A stretch of 64,000 nucleotides of DNA from Microstegium vimineum. Its lineage: Eukaryota > Streptophyta > Magnoliopsida > Poales > Poaceae. Where the stretch lies: the NCBI GenBank assembly GCA_022036555.1, contig CM039126.1:682001-746000 (forward strand), in the 5' to 3' direction. The position numbers were made by a program, and so were the translations under genes. Below, in pieces: positions 32,708-44,712 of the stretch. The notes beneath the pieces are model-generated. The model had not been told where the DNA came from. It was given only the letters and a program-made list of their open reading frames with translations, and ran no database searches. Numbering within the stretch: the first letter of the stretch is position 1; every line of letters begins with the position of its first letter.

Positions 32708-33832
32708 CTATGGAAGGCATACGCCGTGGTAGAGTTTGTCAAATAGCTTGAAGAAATTATAGGATACAAAATACCAACAAAGGCCCACCACAAATCCCAC
32801 TATGAAACCCAAGCAAAAATCCAATTCTGCCCAGCCATTTTTATGGTGTATGATGGGACCCCCTTCAATTGGCTGATCTCTGGGGCATTGATTTTGAAGG
32901 GGATGTCCACAAAGACCTGGATTACCTATATACATGGAAGCTGGATCATCTGTGTTCAGAGTGTCTAGTTGATTTCCAGAGGGTATTCTGCCTGATAAAT
33001 TATTGTAGGACATGTTCAGAAAGCTCAGCGAAGTCAAATTTGATAAGCACCAAGGAATTTCACCAAAAAATTGGTTGTTTGAGACATCAAGTGACTCCAG
33101 TAATTGCAAAGTGCAAATTTGTTCTAGAATATGTCCACTAAAGTGGTTCCATGACAGATTCAAATTTATCAGTCCAGCAAGAGAACTTATTTCCTCTGGA
33201 ATTGGTCCAACTAAATTGTTCCGAGATAAGTCTATGCTCATCAGAAAAATTATATTTCCTGTATATTTGAGCTCTTGACCTTTTGTTTCCACGGTGAAAC
33301 TGTCATTAGCCAGTCCAATATCAGTGTCGAATCCCTGTTCAAAAACATAGAGTACTCTAAAAGGATTTTGTGTTGGATCTAAACCCTCTCTAGCAGTGAA
33401 AGCTGTTAAGTGAACTAAAGATCGTGGTATTGTCCCAGATAAAGTGTTATTTGCAAGATCCAGAAAACGAAGGGCAGGAAGTTTTGTTATCTCAGCTGGA
33501 ATGTGGCCAGAAAAAGAATTGGATCTCAATCCAAGAATTACCAAATTTGGCAATTCATCGCTTATCCATTCAGGTAATTTTCCACCAAAATTATTGTGGG
33601 AAAGATCAAGGACAGTAATGTTTTTGCAAATTCGTAGGAACAGGGGAAATTCACCTGAAAGGTTGTTGTCACTCAGAAGAAGAGCATGGAGCTGCAAATT
33701 TGAAGAACTTGCACTGCTAGAATTTGCCGTTGGAGGGTTTATGGTAGAAGAGTTCCACTGTTTCAGATCATTGGTGCTGCAATCGGGAAGGTTCCTTTCC
33801 AGGAGATTTTTTGACAGATTCAGTATTCGCAA
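32708..33832 (-). pseudogene. LRR receptor-like protein (RLP), 5'-truncated
   Basis: The C-terminal part of a plasma-membrane LRR receptor-like protein of the Cf/Ve class (no kinase), a family used in pathogen and peptide perception. About 375 codons remain open. Repeats are clear (ITVLDLSHNNFGG, LVILGLRSNSFSG, LRFLDLANNTLSG, LMSIDLSRNNLVG, LESLDVSNNQFFG, LSFLNMSYNNLSG). The loop-out island between LRR blocks, the C-terminal cap (NPGLCG and a Cys pair) and one transmembrane helix (FIVGFVVGLCWYFVSY) with a short tail are present. The signal peptide and most N-terminal LRRs are missing. The frame continues a few codons further upstream (ESICRWKQL) to about 33866, where unrelated GC-rich DNA begins. 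No start codon context is credible, so this is a fragment. Confidence 0.85.
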
Positions 33833-33866
33833 TTGTTTCCATCGACAAATTGATTCAGTATTCGCG

Positions 33867-33960
33867 ATGGCGCCAGCTCAGGGTGGAGGGGCGACGGCGC
33901 ACGGAGTGGAGAGCCGCCCCGACACGCCATCGCCATCGCGATCGAGGGAGCTGCGTTCCG
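33867..33960. other. GC-rich orphan segment beside the RLP fragment
   Basis: About 95 bases of GC-rich sequence abut the RLP truncation point and continue after the hAT element at 34817-34920. With the element removed the two halves join at the single GCGTTCCG target site. The joined segment has an open frame on each strand but matches nothing I recognise. Confidence 0.4.
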
Positions 33961-34808
33961 AATCAGTGGCGGATCGTATGCCGGATATGCACCGGCATAC
34001 CCTGCGAAATCAGCGATTCTTACGTATCTATACGTAGTATTGTGTTTTCTTCTAATAAACAAAAAAAAATTGGTCGATGGCTCGCAGGCAATGCGTCCGC
34101 ATGACCATCAGCACGTGATGGGCGGCCCACTACGGCTACGACCACATTCATGTTGTGCCATCACGGCTTTTCAAGTCCGTCAATACGCCCACGCCACATC
34201 GCTGCGCCGCCTGACCGTCTTGTTGCCCTAATCAGCTGATCCAACACTGATCTCACGGCCGCACAAGAGATGGAGGCAGGCATGTGGCTAATTTCTGGCA
34301 CGGAACCTCGTCGACTCGGTAGTACGTCGCCGCCGCCGCACACACGGTCTTGGATTAGTTTTTAGATTCAATCTTTTCTATTCGGCATCTTCTGCCCTTC
34401 GTTTTTAAAGGATTTTTATGTCTACTTTCATTGCTATTTGCTAATATCACAATCGTTCCACGTGTAGTTGCAGCGAGATTGGAGATCGAGATTATTAATC
34501 AGCAATTCAGTACATATCATATCCGTGTGTTGTCTAGTTGTTGCTGTTATTTCAAATCCTTTCTCTGACTGTAAGTCCCTCAGTCTCTTTTATTCTTTAT
34601 ATATTTTTAAACTATATTTCTATTGTATTTGTGGACGTTTTCAATTTAATCTTCGATCTAAGACTTATATCTTCTAATTTAGTAGATATATACCGAATCG
34701 CATTAAAAAATTCAAATGTTAGCGTATTATAAAATTGTTTTTATTGAATTGTATATATTTTTTTTTGAACGGCATACCCCCTAAGTTAAAATCCTAGATC
34801 CGCCACTG
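33961..34808. mobile_element. hAT-like element with 8-bp target duplication
   Basis: The termini are CAGTGGCGGATC at about 33964 and its exact inverse, GATCCGCCACTG, at about 34797-34808. GCGTTCCG, eight bases, occurs directly outside both ends (about 33953-33960 and 34809-34816), with three extra bases before the left terminus. Length is about 845 bp, with an AT-rich interior and no transposase. Same terminus class as the element in the first WAT1-type gene. Confidence 0.75.
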
Positions 34809-34920
34809 GCGTTCCGTCACCGTCACGTTGAACCCGAACAGCGCCATGGCGGCGGCGGCCCGTCGCCGCTCGAGACGACAGCGCCGATGTGGCCAAGTGC
34901 TCCGCCCGAGCCGATCTAGC

Positions 34921-35182
34921 TAAAGTATTCATGCTTTACCAAAGCTCTTTGCCATAAAAAATTTTCCACCCAAAATAAACTGATTCCTATAAAATTTTTG
35001 CGTTCCAAATAGGTTTACTAAATAGAAATATTTGATCTAGTACTTGTCATATTTTTGTGTATTGAGAGTCCACTCTTTAACCATGGGGACTAGAACCAAA
35101 TTTAAATAAATGAGGAATAGGAAGTTAAACGAGGAGTACATGCGTATATTGCACTCTTTATTTTGTCTGAAAATAGCTAGAA
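34921..35182. other. AT-rich intergenic DNA
   Basis: Nothing recognised. Confidence 0.4.
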
Positions 35183-35415
35183 GGGCACTCCCAATGCAAG
35201 ACTCTATCATAGAGTCCAAGACTATTTAGTACCACTTATTTATGTTATTTTGCTGATGTGACAGTGTATTTATTAAAGTGAGATAATGAAAAAACAAGAC
35301 TCCAAGTCTTATTTAGACTCCAAATCCATACTATTCGAGGTAATCAATAGGTTTAGACTTTATGATAGAGTCAATAGGTTTAGACTCTATGATAGAGTCT
35401 GCATTGGGAGTGCCC
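35183..35415. mobile_element. MITE with long terminal inverted repeats
   Basis: The left end GGGCACTCCCAATGCA and the right end TGCATTGGGAGTGCCC are exact inverses. They are followed inward by GACTCTATCATAGAGTC, itself palindromic, at both ends. A 3-base GAA flanks both sides as target duplication. 233 bp and non-coding. A 3-bp duplication suggests PIF/Harbinger or CACTA type; the superfamily is not settled. Confidence 0.8.
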
Positions 35416-36548
35416 GAATGCACTATGAATATATGTTTTTTTTTTTGCATGGAAATACCTTTTGACAAAGGTAATTTTTTTAGAAAAAGATTGACAAAGG
35501 TAATGTATTCTCAAACAATCAAAGCACTAAATCTTGATGCATCTCCGTCGATCACTTAGCACCCATTCATTTTGTGCACTAAATTAAAACATGCATGGCA
35601 TTTATTTTGCTAGTTAACTGATCCTAGACGTCATATGATAGGAGCAGAAGGGATCATCATTAAACGGTTGAGAGTTTAGCTAGTTTGAGTTTTTACATCC
35701 AGCTAGGCAGCTCTTCTTGTATATAGTTTCGCGGCATTTATCTGACCATGCATGTATTTCATTTAATTTGTCTATTTACTCTTTATTAGCAATGTTTTCT
35801 TTCTTCATGAATTATGTTACAGAGACATACGACTTTACCTTTATCGATCTTTATATCTTTACCATCTAGCAACAAAGAATCTGTTTATTGATGATGCGTG
35901 AAGAAGATCACAACTAAAGCAAATGGAAGCACGCAAGGAATAATAGAGCAGCAAGTAATGCAAAAGGCAGCAGCTAGCTTGTTTGTTTTAAAAGACAAAG
36001 AAAAAGCAGCTTGTTCGTGCGACGTGCGGGAGATATATATAGGGTTGTCGGTAGACTTCAGAAATCACAGGCATTACTTATATGTACAGCTGGTCTTCGT
36101 TTCATCTCCACCTGCTGAGATCGATCGATTCATCTTCATCTAAACTGCATGGATTACCTTATTGCAGATAGATAGATGTACATGTGCGTGTTCAGCTGCT
36201 AGTCTATCTGGAATTCTGGACTGCTTTTCTTGACGCCGTATGGTCAAGGTAATCGAGCAATTAACGCATCATTTCCCCCCTCCAAATATGATCCATCGTC
36301 CATGCATAGAATACATTAGTTACAATATTATTCCGTACTCCTTCTCAGCTCTTGAGTTTAGTAGTTTGCATGTGAGACTATATATGTTTATCATGTGTAC
36401 AAAATTATAAGATGTTCTGGTTTGTTTAGATGTGTAAATTACTTTAATGTGTATCTAGAATTATGTCAAAAGTTATGTATCTAAAAAGGTAACAAAAAAC
36501 ATTTTATAGTTTGGAATAAAATTTACAACGCTGAGTGAAAGCCGAAAC

Positions 36549-36586
<38 letters not shown>

Positions 36587-36910
36587 GCGGCTCATAATAG
36601 TGAACTATTGTATGATAGTATAACACTCATAATGTACTCCGATCTACGTATGTTTATAGATATATGCACATGTACATTACAGAGGCATCAGAGTGGAATC
36701 TGGAGCTTCTTCATGGCCGGCCGGTCTCATGGCTAGCTCTGCTACATGCATACTGATATACTGAGAGACGATCGAAACCCCTGGAGCTGCAGATCCAGAA
36801 AACACATGAGATCAGTCACCAGAGGTGCTGCCCAGCCGTAGCTTGTAAATCGATCGTAATCAATTATATTAAGCAGTCGAGAACTTGGCGACAGATCGAT
36901 ACGACTCATC
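35416..36910. other. Upstream region of the NLR-like gene
   Basis: No gene. Contains a Stowaway-like fragment at about 36398-36535 and a pure AT microsatellite at about 36551-36583. Sequence just before 36911 is presumably the 5' UTR of the NLR-like gene. Confidence 0.4.
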
Positions 36911-37621
36911 ATGCCGTTGCAGGTAATTTAAACTAAATCACTCATGCATTCGGTGTCTTCTTTTTTACGGTAGTAATATATATGGTAGTTCTGAAAGGAA
37001 GTGCATGGTCGCTACATATATACATATATTACGACTCATCAATTTCTAGTATATATATGTTTTGCACATTATGCTGATGCACTAGCTAATTTGTCTCCGT
37101 ACTGTCGGTATTTCTAATAATCTGCTGGGCTTCCTATCTTATTTCAATCTCTCTGCATTTCTCTTTGTAGTTACTACTGTATGTTCAAGGGAGGGGTAGT
37201 TTGCATTGCATAGTTCGGTTGTTCAATTATTATATATATATTGGTTGCTGATCAAGCTTAATTTAGAGGTACAATGCAAGGAGCAAGTATACAGTCTCTA
37301 ATGAAACCGGTGCATAATCTGTATCATATATAGATTATATCTAAAAACCATTTCGATCTTTGTACAAGGGTGGCGGACGACTGTACTAGTAGTGAAAATA
37401 TACTAGTGTTATTATTTTGGCCCAAGGATAAATCTTCCCTTTTTTTTTTCCTGAACTCCGGATCCTTCGCTCAGTCATTATTCCTTCTCATCTTTCGGTT
37501 CCTTTTCATGCTTTCACTGTCTCCTCGCTCAAAGCAAGCATGTACGTGAGCGCACCTTCCTAATAGTTTATTTTATCTTTTTTTTTGAAAGAACGTTTAT
37601 TTTATCTTTTATAGAGTTAAA

Positions 37622-38639
37622 TGCACAAGAGCCCTCGAACTTGTAAGCATGTATCACATCGATTTCTAGACTTTAAAAATGTATTTTTGATCCTCTAAAC
37701 TTCTTAAGTGATGTACATAGCCCTCTGAACTTTCAAAATGCATTCCTTGCCCCTCTAAACTTGTTAAATGGTACTCCCTCCATCCCAAATTATAAAATAT
37801 TCCAAAAATCTTAGAGAGTCAAATCATTTCAAGTTTGACCAATAATTATAGAGAAAACTATAATAAAGATTTATATCATCAAATAAGCATACTATAAAAA
37901 ATATAATTGATAACGAATCTAATGATACTTAGTTGACATTATAAATGTTATTATATTATCATATAAATTTGATCAAACTTGAGATACTTTGACTCTTTAA
38001 GATTTTTGGGATGTCTTATAGTTTGGGATGGAACGAGTATACCACACGCCCATACTTGCTAAGAGGATTTTTTTTTTGCTGACATAGCATTGCTATGTGC
38101 CGAAAAAAATATGCTTTCGTGCATGGCTTCGGTCGCAGAGCTCGCACGGACCCGTAGCTAGCCATGGCCCACTACACGACTGGAGCCACGTGCACGCTAT
38201 ATGGCCTACAATTAGAAGAAGCATCGTCGGTTGGCCAATGTCATGGTTTATGTGACACGCCACGGTGCCACCTCACCCTCTAGCCACTAATGCTCCCCTC
38301 GTAGTCCTTCCTGATGATGAGCAGCTCTGTGCGGAGGCGGCTCTCATGCTGATGATAACGATACATATTGGATTTTAGGGGGATTTAGTGCATATTTATA
38401 TGCCATGTAGTGGCGTCATGTCATCAAAAAAATGCCCCACATAGCAAGTATGGGTTTGTAGTTTACCACTTAACAACTTTATAGTGGTCAGAAATGTATT
38501 TTCAAAGTTTAGGGACCTATGTGTATCACTCAACAAGCTTAAGGGGTTAGAAACATATTTTCAAGGTTTATATTTTTAAAGTTCAGGAGCCTATGTGACA
38601 CACATTTACATGTTCGAGAGACCCTGTACATTTAACTCT
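37622..38639. mobile_element. MULE-like element with long TIRs in the proposed intron 1 of the NLR-like gene
   Basis: Long imperfect terminal inverted repeats begin AGAGTTAAATG at both ends and extend over 60 bases or more (TCGAACTTGTAA versus TCGAACATGTAA). Nine flanking bases, ATCTTTTAT and TCCTTTTAT, agree in seven, consistent with a degraded 9-bp target duplication. A Stowaway MITE is nested inside. No transposase is seen; the interior near 38100-38330 is GC-rich non-coding DNA. Confidence 0.65.
37774..38037. mobile_element. Stowaway MITE (Tc1/mariner), nested
   Basis: Termini are CTCCCTCCATCCCAAATTATAA and the near-inverse TTATAGTTTGGGATGGAACGAG, each flanked by TA, the mariner target duplication. 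264 bp, nested in the MULE-like element. Confidence 0.85.
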
Positions 38640-39067
38640 TCCTTTTATATATCTCTTTATCATATGTATAAACAGAATGCCAAGTCCCTAGTGAAGAAAT
38701 CTCAGGGGGGGTTTTGGCACTACTTAATTTGCACTACCTAAAAGTGAACATGCTAACTTTTTATGAAAAAACATTTAATTCTATTGATTTTAATGTTTAT
38801 GTGGCAAACTAATGAATTAGTTTTATTTACATATTTCTATTAATTTCTAGATAAAAGAGAGTTTTATATCATAAAGTTTATGGCGTTGGCCTGATGTGAA
38901 ACATCTCCCCATCTATGACATATATAACGCATATATATAGTTTTGTACAACTTCCATCTATGACAAAAGGCATATAGATTTGTTCAATACAGTATGATAA
39001 ATGCATACATTAGTACTAACGATTCACCAGAAGTGTTAATTATTTACTGGTATAATCGATATTTTAG
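38640..39067. other. Remainder of the proposed NLR intron 1
   Basis: AT-rich. The acceptor TTTTAG at 39062-39067 precedes the main exon. Nothing else recognised. Confidence 0.4.
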
Positions 39068-40032
39068 GAGATCATAATCAAAGCGGACAATATTGATGGT
39101 GCGGCAGAGGAGATAATTGGCTTTCTAGCACGTACAAGGCAGTGGGATGTGATATATTTGGATGGCTTGGACGGAGTAGGGCTGGGGGCATCCGCCATCC
39201 TCAAAGCGGTTGTCAAACAACTTAGATCACCATTATTAGGGACTGCTACTAGGAAAGCAACAGGTTTGGACAAGATCATCCACATCGATTTCTCACTTTG
39301 GAAAAACAAGAGGTCCCTACAAAAGGCAATTGCAAAGGAACTATGTCTGTCCCAGGAGGTGATGGTCTTCTTTGACCAGGCTGATGAGGAGGATGATTTT
39401 GATGGGGTGGAGCAGGTTCATAGAGGTATCATTCCGCATGCCAAGTGGGCAATCCTAAATGAACTTAGCACCTGCAAATTTCTTGTGGTCTTCCACAATG
39501 GGAGTGGAAACTATGTGGATCTGTGGGAATGTGGTGTCCCCATCATGGGTGCTATGAGCAAGAGGATGTTATGGACCTCTCGTGGTAGGTTCATGTTTCG
39601 TGATATGGAAGAGAAGGATGTGATGAAGGAGTTAGCTGGGTTAAGTGATGTAGCGATATCTATTCTTCCATGAAGTATTGTTGACATGGATGCTAAGCAG
39701 GATGTCTTGGTACATTTCCTACATGCAGAGGCTGAGGAGGTTGCTAGATACAGTGGTGTTCTTGAACCTAACTCTAGTAAGGTTGTCCTTGAATGCATAT
39801 TGTACATGGTGCTGAGACATGGCTACAACATAAATTGGGACATTCATGCGGCCAACTATTGGGTATGCGATGGAATCATACAAGACGCCAATGATTATGG
39901 TAGATCAGCATGGGAGATCGGTGATGCTTTGCACAAGAACATGAACATGATCTTAGATTGGACTAATGATATTATGAATCTTATATTTGATATGTTAAGT
40001 GGCGAAAATTGGAGGCGTAGTGACCGCTGGGT

Positions 40033-40176
40033 TTTAGCCACTAGACTAGATGAAGAGGTAGCTGAAGTGCCAACATCCTTATTTGCTTTTAACTCGATGG
40101 GTTTATTAGCGACTAGCCAAGATGAAGAGGTAGCTGAAGTGCCAACATCCTTCTTCACTTCTAACAAGATGATATC
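40033..40176 (+). repeat. 72-bp in-frame tandem duplication inside the NLR-like gene
   Basis: GATGAAGAGGTAGCTGAAG starts at 40049 and again at 40121. The duplicated unit is 24 codons long and encodes DEEVAEVPTS twice. It preserves the reading frame. Confidence 0.85.
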
Positions 40177-42451
40177 AATAGGTGACATGTTTGAACATTC
40201 AACAATTAGTAGGCTGCATGTATTACATCTCTTCGCTTGCATATTTAGTTTTTCATCTCCACCATTCCTAAGTTGCAGCAACCTAAGGTTCCTCCTGCTA
40301 GACCATTGCCAAGACAATAACCACACAACATATGATGGTGAAAAAGATTACAACCAAGACAGTGGAACATGCTTTCAGAATTTGTGGGTATTAGATCTTA
40401 GTTACACAGACTGGTATTGGCTTCTATCAAAAGAGATGTTGGATCTAATGGCTCAACTCAGAGAGCTAACTATAAAAGGTGCTAGTCACAACATTATGAG
40501 GTATCTACATCATTGTCATGGTGGAAAAAATAGTATGCTCAAGCTCCAAGTGGTAGCAATATCAGAATCATTTGAAGCTAATGAGGTAGACGACAAACCA
40601 TCCTTTATGTTAGCCAAGTCATCAAAGGACAATGTCATCGGTGCTACTAACTATATAGATCAATTAACATCATTCCCGGACCTATCGAGTTGGCATGTCC
40701 TCAAGAGTATCATCCTTGATTGTTGTGGTGAGCTAGAGGAAATTGGATACAACACCTTGCCCCCATCACTAGAGTCATTCAGGTTCACCAACAATGTTGC
40801 AACCACAAGGATAAAGAGCATCTCCTTCCGGAAGTGTTTCTAAACTAAAAAATGTGTTGCTAACAGGACGATTTGATAGTCTTGTAGAGTTGGACATGTC
40901 AGGTACATCAATTGAAGCCCTTGACCTCAGTCCAATGCAAGCCCGAAGACTTAGGCGACTCTTTCTATTGGGATGTGAGAATCTTCGTGCAATACTATGG
41001 CCATTGGAGAAAGACAATATGATAGACTTGGAGGTATTGCACATTGACACCAACATGTATCATGGGCTAGGGAAGACCCGTCCAACAATAAAGAGGCTCC
41101 TGTTGGTGACTTTACGAGCGCAGAGTCATCGTCAACACCAATGTATTGCAACAACAAAGTATTAACCTACTCGGATTTGTATATTTCCCAAAAGGATCCA
41201 AGGCTTTTTCGGTCCCTTTTGAGCATAAAAATTGCCAATAAATTAAATGTCAAGATTTCATCTACTAGTGGTCACAAAGGTACAACTCAAGGAGTCAATA
41301 ACATTACTTGTGGAAGTAATGGACAAGAAGTAGTGCCGACGGTAAGCATGCAAAAAGTTTCTAGTAATTTGGACATGGATGACATCATTTCCACCCTCAA
41401 AGACAACATCCAAACCATTGGTGCCAATGGAGGAGATGTCGTTGATGCCCCAACAATAATGTGGCCTTGCCCGCCTATTCCCACGGTCGTTTCTGATTGG
41501 CCCTATTGCTACATTATCACACAAGATAAGACACCATCTGGACTACAAGTTGATGAAGGGTATACTGCTAGTACTACAAAACAAGAAACCAGGATTACTT
41601 TGCCAAGTTTTGTGCATAAGAGAGCCAAGACACTACACTTCCATGACAGCTTGTCCATCACCAATATCCCTGGCCTTGCACCTGCTGGTACAAAAGATTT
41701 GGATTGGGGTGAACTACTGTGATGCCGTCTTGAGAGATGCCCCAACTTACAAGAATCTGTTTTCACTTTTCCTTCAACAAAGCAGTCTGAAGAAGGTCAC
41801 GTTTTCATGAGCTTGGAGACATTCTGGGCATCCTGGCTCCTCAAGGCTCGCTATATATGGGACTGGAGCACATCATCATTTCGCCCAGGAGAATGGTCCT
41901 TTGGTAACTTGGTATTCTTACACCTCGAACACTGCCCCAGGCTGGTACATGTGCTCCCACTGTACGCATCCAATCTGAGTGGATGTTGTAACTTGGAGAC
42001 CCTCGAGATTATCTGCTGTGGTAATCTCAGGGAGGTTTTCCCATCAGACCCAGAAGTGCAGCAGGAGGAACCTAGAGAGTTCCCTAGCCTGAAGCACATC
42101 CACCTGTATGAGCTACCCATGCTACAGCGCATCTGCGGGCACCATATGTTGGCGCCTAACCTCGAGACCATGAGGATCAGGGGCTGCTGGAGGCTTAAGC
42201 GCTTGCCGGCCGTTGGACGGCGACCCTCTCCTCGTCGTCGTCGCCATCGTTATAGACGAAGCACTCATGACTATGAATTTAACGAAGAGGAAGAGGGTCC
42301 GACGACACCGCCAACGGTGAACTCTGAGAAGGACTGGTGGGATAGCCTTGAGTGGAGCGGGGAAGAGTTGGGCCACCACCCTTCCCACTACAAGCGGTGC
42401 CATTCCGCGTACCACAAGAGGACCCTGCTGAGAGCCTCCGTACTGAGGTGA

Positions 42452-44111
42452 GGTGAGGTGACCAATGCATGCATGACTTCTTACAGATAATTTCATCGTC
42501 ATTTGCTTATTAGTACTCTGTTCATGGTATATTTCAGTACTTTTGCCTCCACTCTCTCGATCATCACGCGCTGACGTATATTAACTAATCCCTTCCTTCC
42601 TGTTCCTGTATAGGTAGTAATCCTCTCCATGGATATCAGGAATTCAGGATATTATGCATACAGGCTAGCTGGAGAAGAAGAAGGCCCCGGGATGCTTGGA
42701 TTACTCTCGATCTGCTGCTTCCTTCAAGTCTTACTCTGAGCTCCATCTGTGTTTGCCTGCATTGTGCTGTGGTCACTGCTACTCACTAGCGTACGTGCGT
42801 GTTGTTGCCTTCTACTTTTGCCTGCATTTCGTGTGACAAGGAGATCAGTCACCTTTATTTTACTATGCTGCCATGGTTAGTTTCTGTTTGGTTTGGTGAG
42901 CTTGTGAGGAATATACACTACTTATATACATATAAATAAACATGGAGCTCAGTCGCATCAGCTTCAGCGTCAGGCATCATGAGCAGAGAAGAACAAGGAG
43001 TGGATTGCTGGTGCTGTGCAGTGCTCTGCTCCCCTGTAATGTGTGCTTTGAGTGTGCAATCTCTACGTGAGATTATATTTGCCAGCTATGGATTGAGACA
43101 TAATTATTTATTTGTAAAATATATAATAATTTGTAAAATATATAATAACTTGACATAAACATATGTAAAAGACAAGGGTGCTGTTTTGTAATTTTTTTTT
43201 GAAAGATCCGGTTTCCCGACTTTGTATTAATAAGTAGGAAAAGAGTTGTGATCTTACATGCGCGAGTGGTGCTGTTTTGTATATGCATGGTGTCCATGTC
43301 ATTGGAGAATCTATATGGTTTATTGGTTTGCTTATATCAATAGATATCAATAATAGTTAGTTAGATTATTAAATATGGGAAAAGGATGCACTTGATCAGA
43401 TCAAACCGTATGTCTGCATTGAGGCACAACTTTTGTCTCCACTCTCTCGATCTCCATCGATCGATCGATCTCTTTCTTGATGCAGATGGTCATCTCTCTT
43501 GAGGATGATGGATGGTAATCATGGTATGACCACCCTTCGGTGCAACGATGAAATCAGCGTGGGAAAGCCTGCTACTCAGACCACATCTGGTAGAGATTTA
43601 GATATGCTTTCAGAGATTATTTGCGATTCAGCTTTTCCTTGCAAACATTTCAGGGCATGTTTAGTTCAGCCTAAAATTCCAAAACTTTACAAGATTTTCT
43701 ATCACATCGAATCTTTAAACGCATACATAGAGTATTAAATATAAGTAAAAAAATTAATTACACTGTAATTTGCAAGACGAATCTTTTGAACCTAGTTACT
43801 CTATGATTAAACAATAATTACCAAATAAAAATAAAAATGCTACAATACTCTTTTTCAAATCTACTATTTGCCTAGCACTGTCTAGCCGGCCAGATTCTGA
43901 TCTTAAAGTTAAAGGGTGGCAAGAATCATTGCTTTACAGGGAGAAAATCATAAAAATAGATAAAAAAAAAGGTAAATTTATTTACGGCTGAAGAACAGTT
44001 CAAAAGCGACCGATCAATCAATGTTAATCGGTTTTACTCGAAGAGGGTCACTAGAAATATTTCTAGAGTAGAGGGAAGGTAGCAAAGTAGGAACGAATCG
44101 GACTTCAACCC
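42452..44111. other. 3' flank of the NLR-like gene and repeat-derived DNA
   Basis: No gene. AATATATAATAATTTGTAA is duplicated near 43118-43147. About 43650-43860 begins GGGCATGTTTAGTTCAG and resembles the GGCCNTGTTTAGTT class of grass MITEs (compare 62530) without an intact right end. Confidence 0.4.
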
Positions 44112-44192
44112 CCGGCGTACCTGGCAAAGAGCGCCTCTTTCTCGGCGAAGAAGGCGTCAAGCCGCGCCTGATCCCAGTCTGGGAACAGGAAG
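44112..44192 (-). pseudogene. Displaced 81-bp fragment of the SGPP-like phosphatase gene
   Basis: Aligned by eye, this stretch equals 61994-62074 of the intact phosphatase gene with three substitutions, in the same orientation. It covers the part encoding FLFPDWDQARLDAFF through ALFARYAG. Both edges are abrupt. It lies among transposon-type sequence, so transposon gene capture or filler-DNA repair are the likely routes. Too short to be functional. Confidence 0.85.
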
Positions 44193-44712
44193 TTTGCATG
44201 TAGTAACTAAACACGTTTTTAACTTGACTCGTCTTTGTTCCTACGTACACTAAACACAGTCACATGTACTATTCAGATCGGGCTCTAGCTGGCCATAGCC
44301 AGGCCAACTAACCAGGCCTGCCGGATGCAAGGCATCAAACACCCAAATTTTCACAATTTAACCCTTTTTTGAAAAGTATTCACGTTTGGACCCCTGGAAA
44401 AACTAATCTTGTTTTTGGACCTTGGGGTCAAAGCCATGCCCCACAGCGCCGAGGTAACACATGCCGACACCATGACTTGCGGCGCCGAGCATGTTGACCA
44501 GGAGCTGAGTTGGCGCTGACGTGGAAGGCACCTCGACGTCGTGATCTACGACGCCGAGCTATTAGCTTATAGTATCCATGAGACTATGAGAGTATATATG
44601 CGAAGGCGAGCGGCATCAAATTAAAGGAAGAGTCATGAAATGGTGGAACTCCTGCATGTGCCCGACTTGCTTTTTGTGTTATGTATTAATCAGTTGGTAG
44701 AAAAATTATAAA
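44193..44712. other. Repeat-derived DNA
   Basis: No gene. About 44390-44570 has GGCGCCGAG-type motifs repeated, in a style seen in grass transposons. Confidence 0.35.

Larger units (their letters stand above)
36911..42451 (+). pseudogene. NLR-like (NB-ARC plus LRR) disease-resistance gene relic with degenerate P-loop
   Basis: Grass-type nucleotide-binding/LRR immune receptor relative. Exon 1 is proposed as a 12-base micro-exon, ATGCCGTTGCAG at 36911-36922 with donor GTAATT. The main exon begins after the acceptor at 39068 (EIIIKADNIDGAAEEII). The nucleotide-binding region has YLDGLDGVGLGAS where a canonical P-loop reads GxxGxGKT, so the Lys that binds phosphate is absent. A long LRR region follows, ending near 42451 with an Arg-rich stretch and an acidic DYEFNEEEEG segment. 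The frame is disabled by TGA at 39671-39673, a one-base insertion near 40838, a frameshift near 41060-41075, and TGA at 41720-41722. Reading resumes in recognisable protein after each break, so decay is recent. I see no coiled-coil or RPW8 domain. Exon 1 is inference; the family call is firm. Confidence 0.75.
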
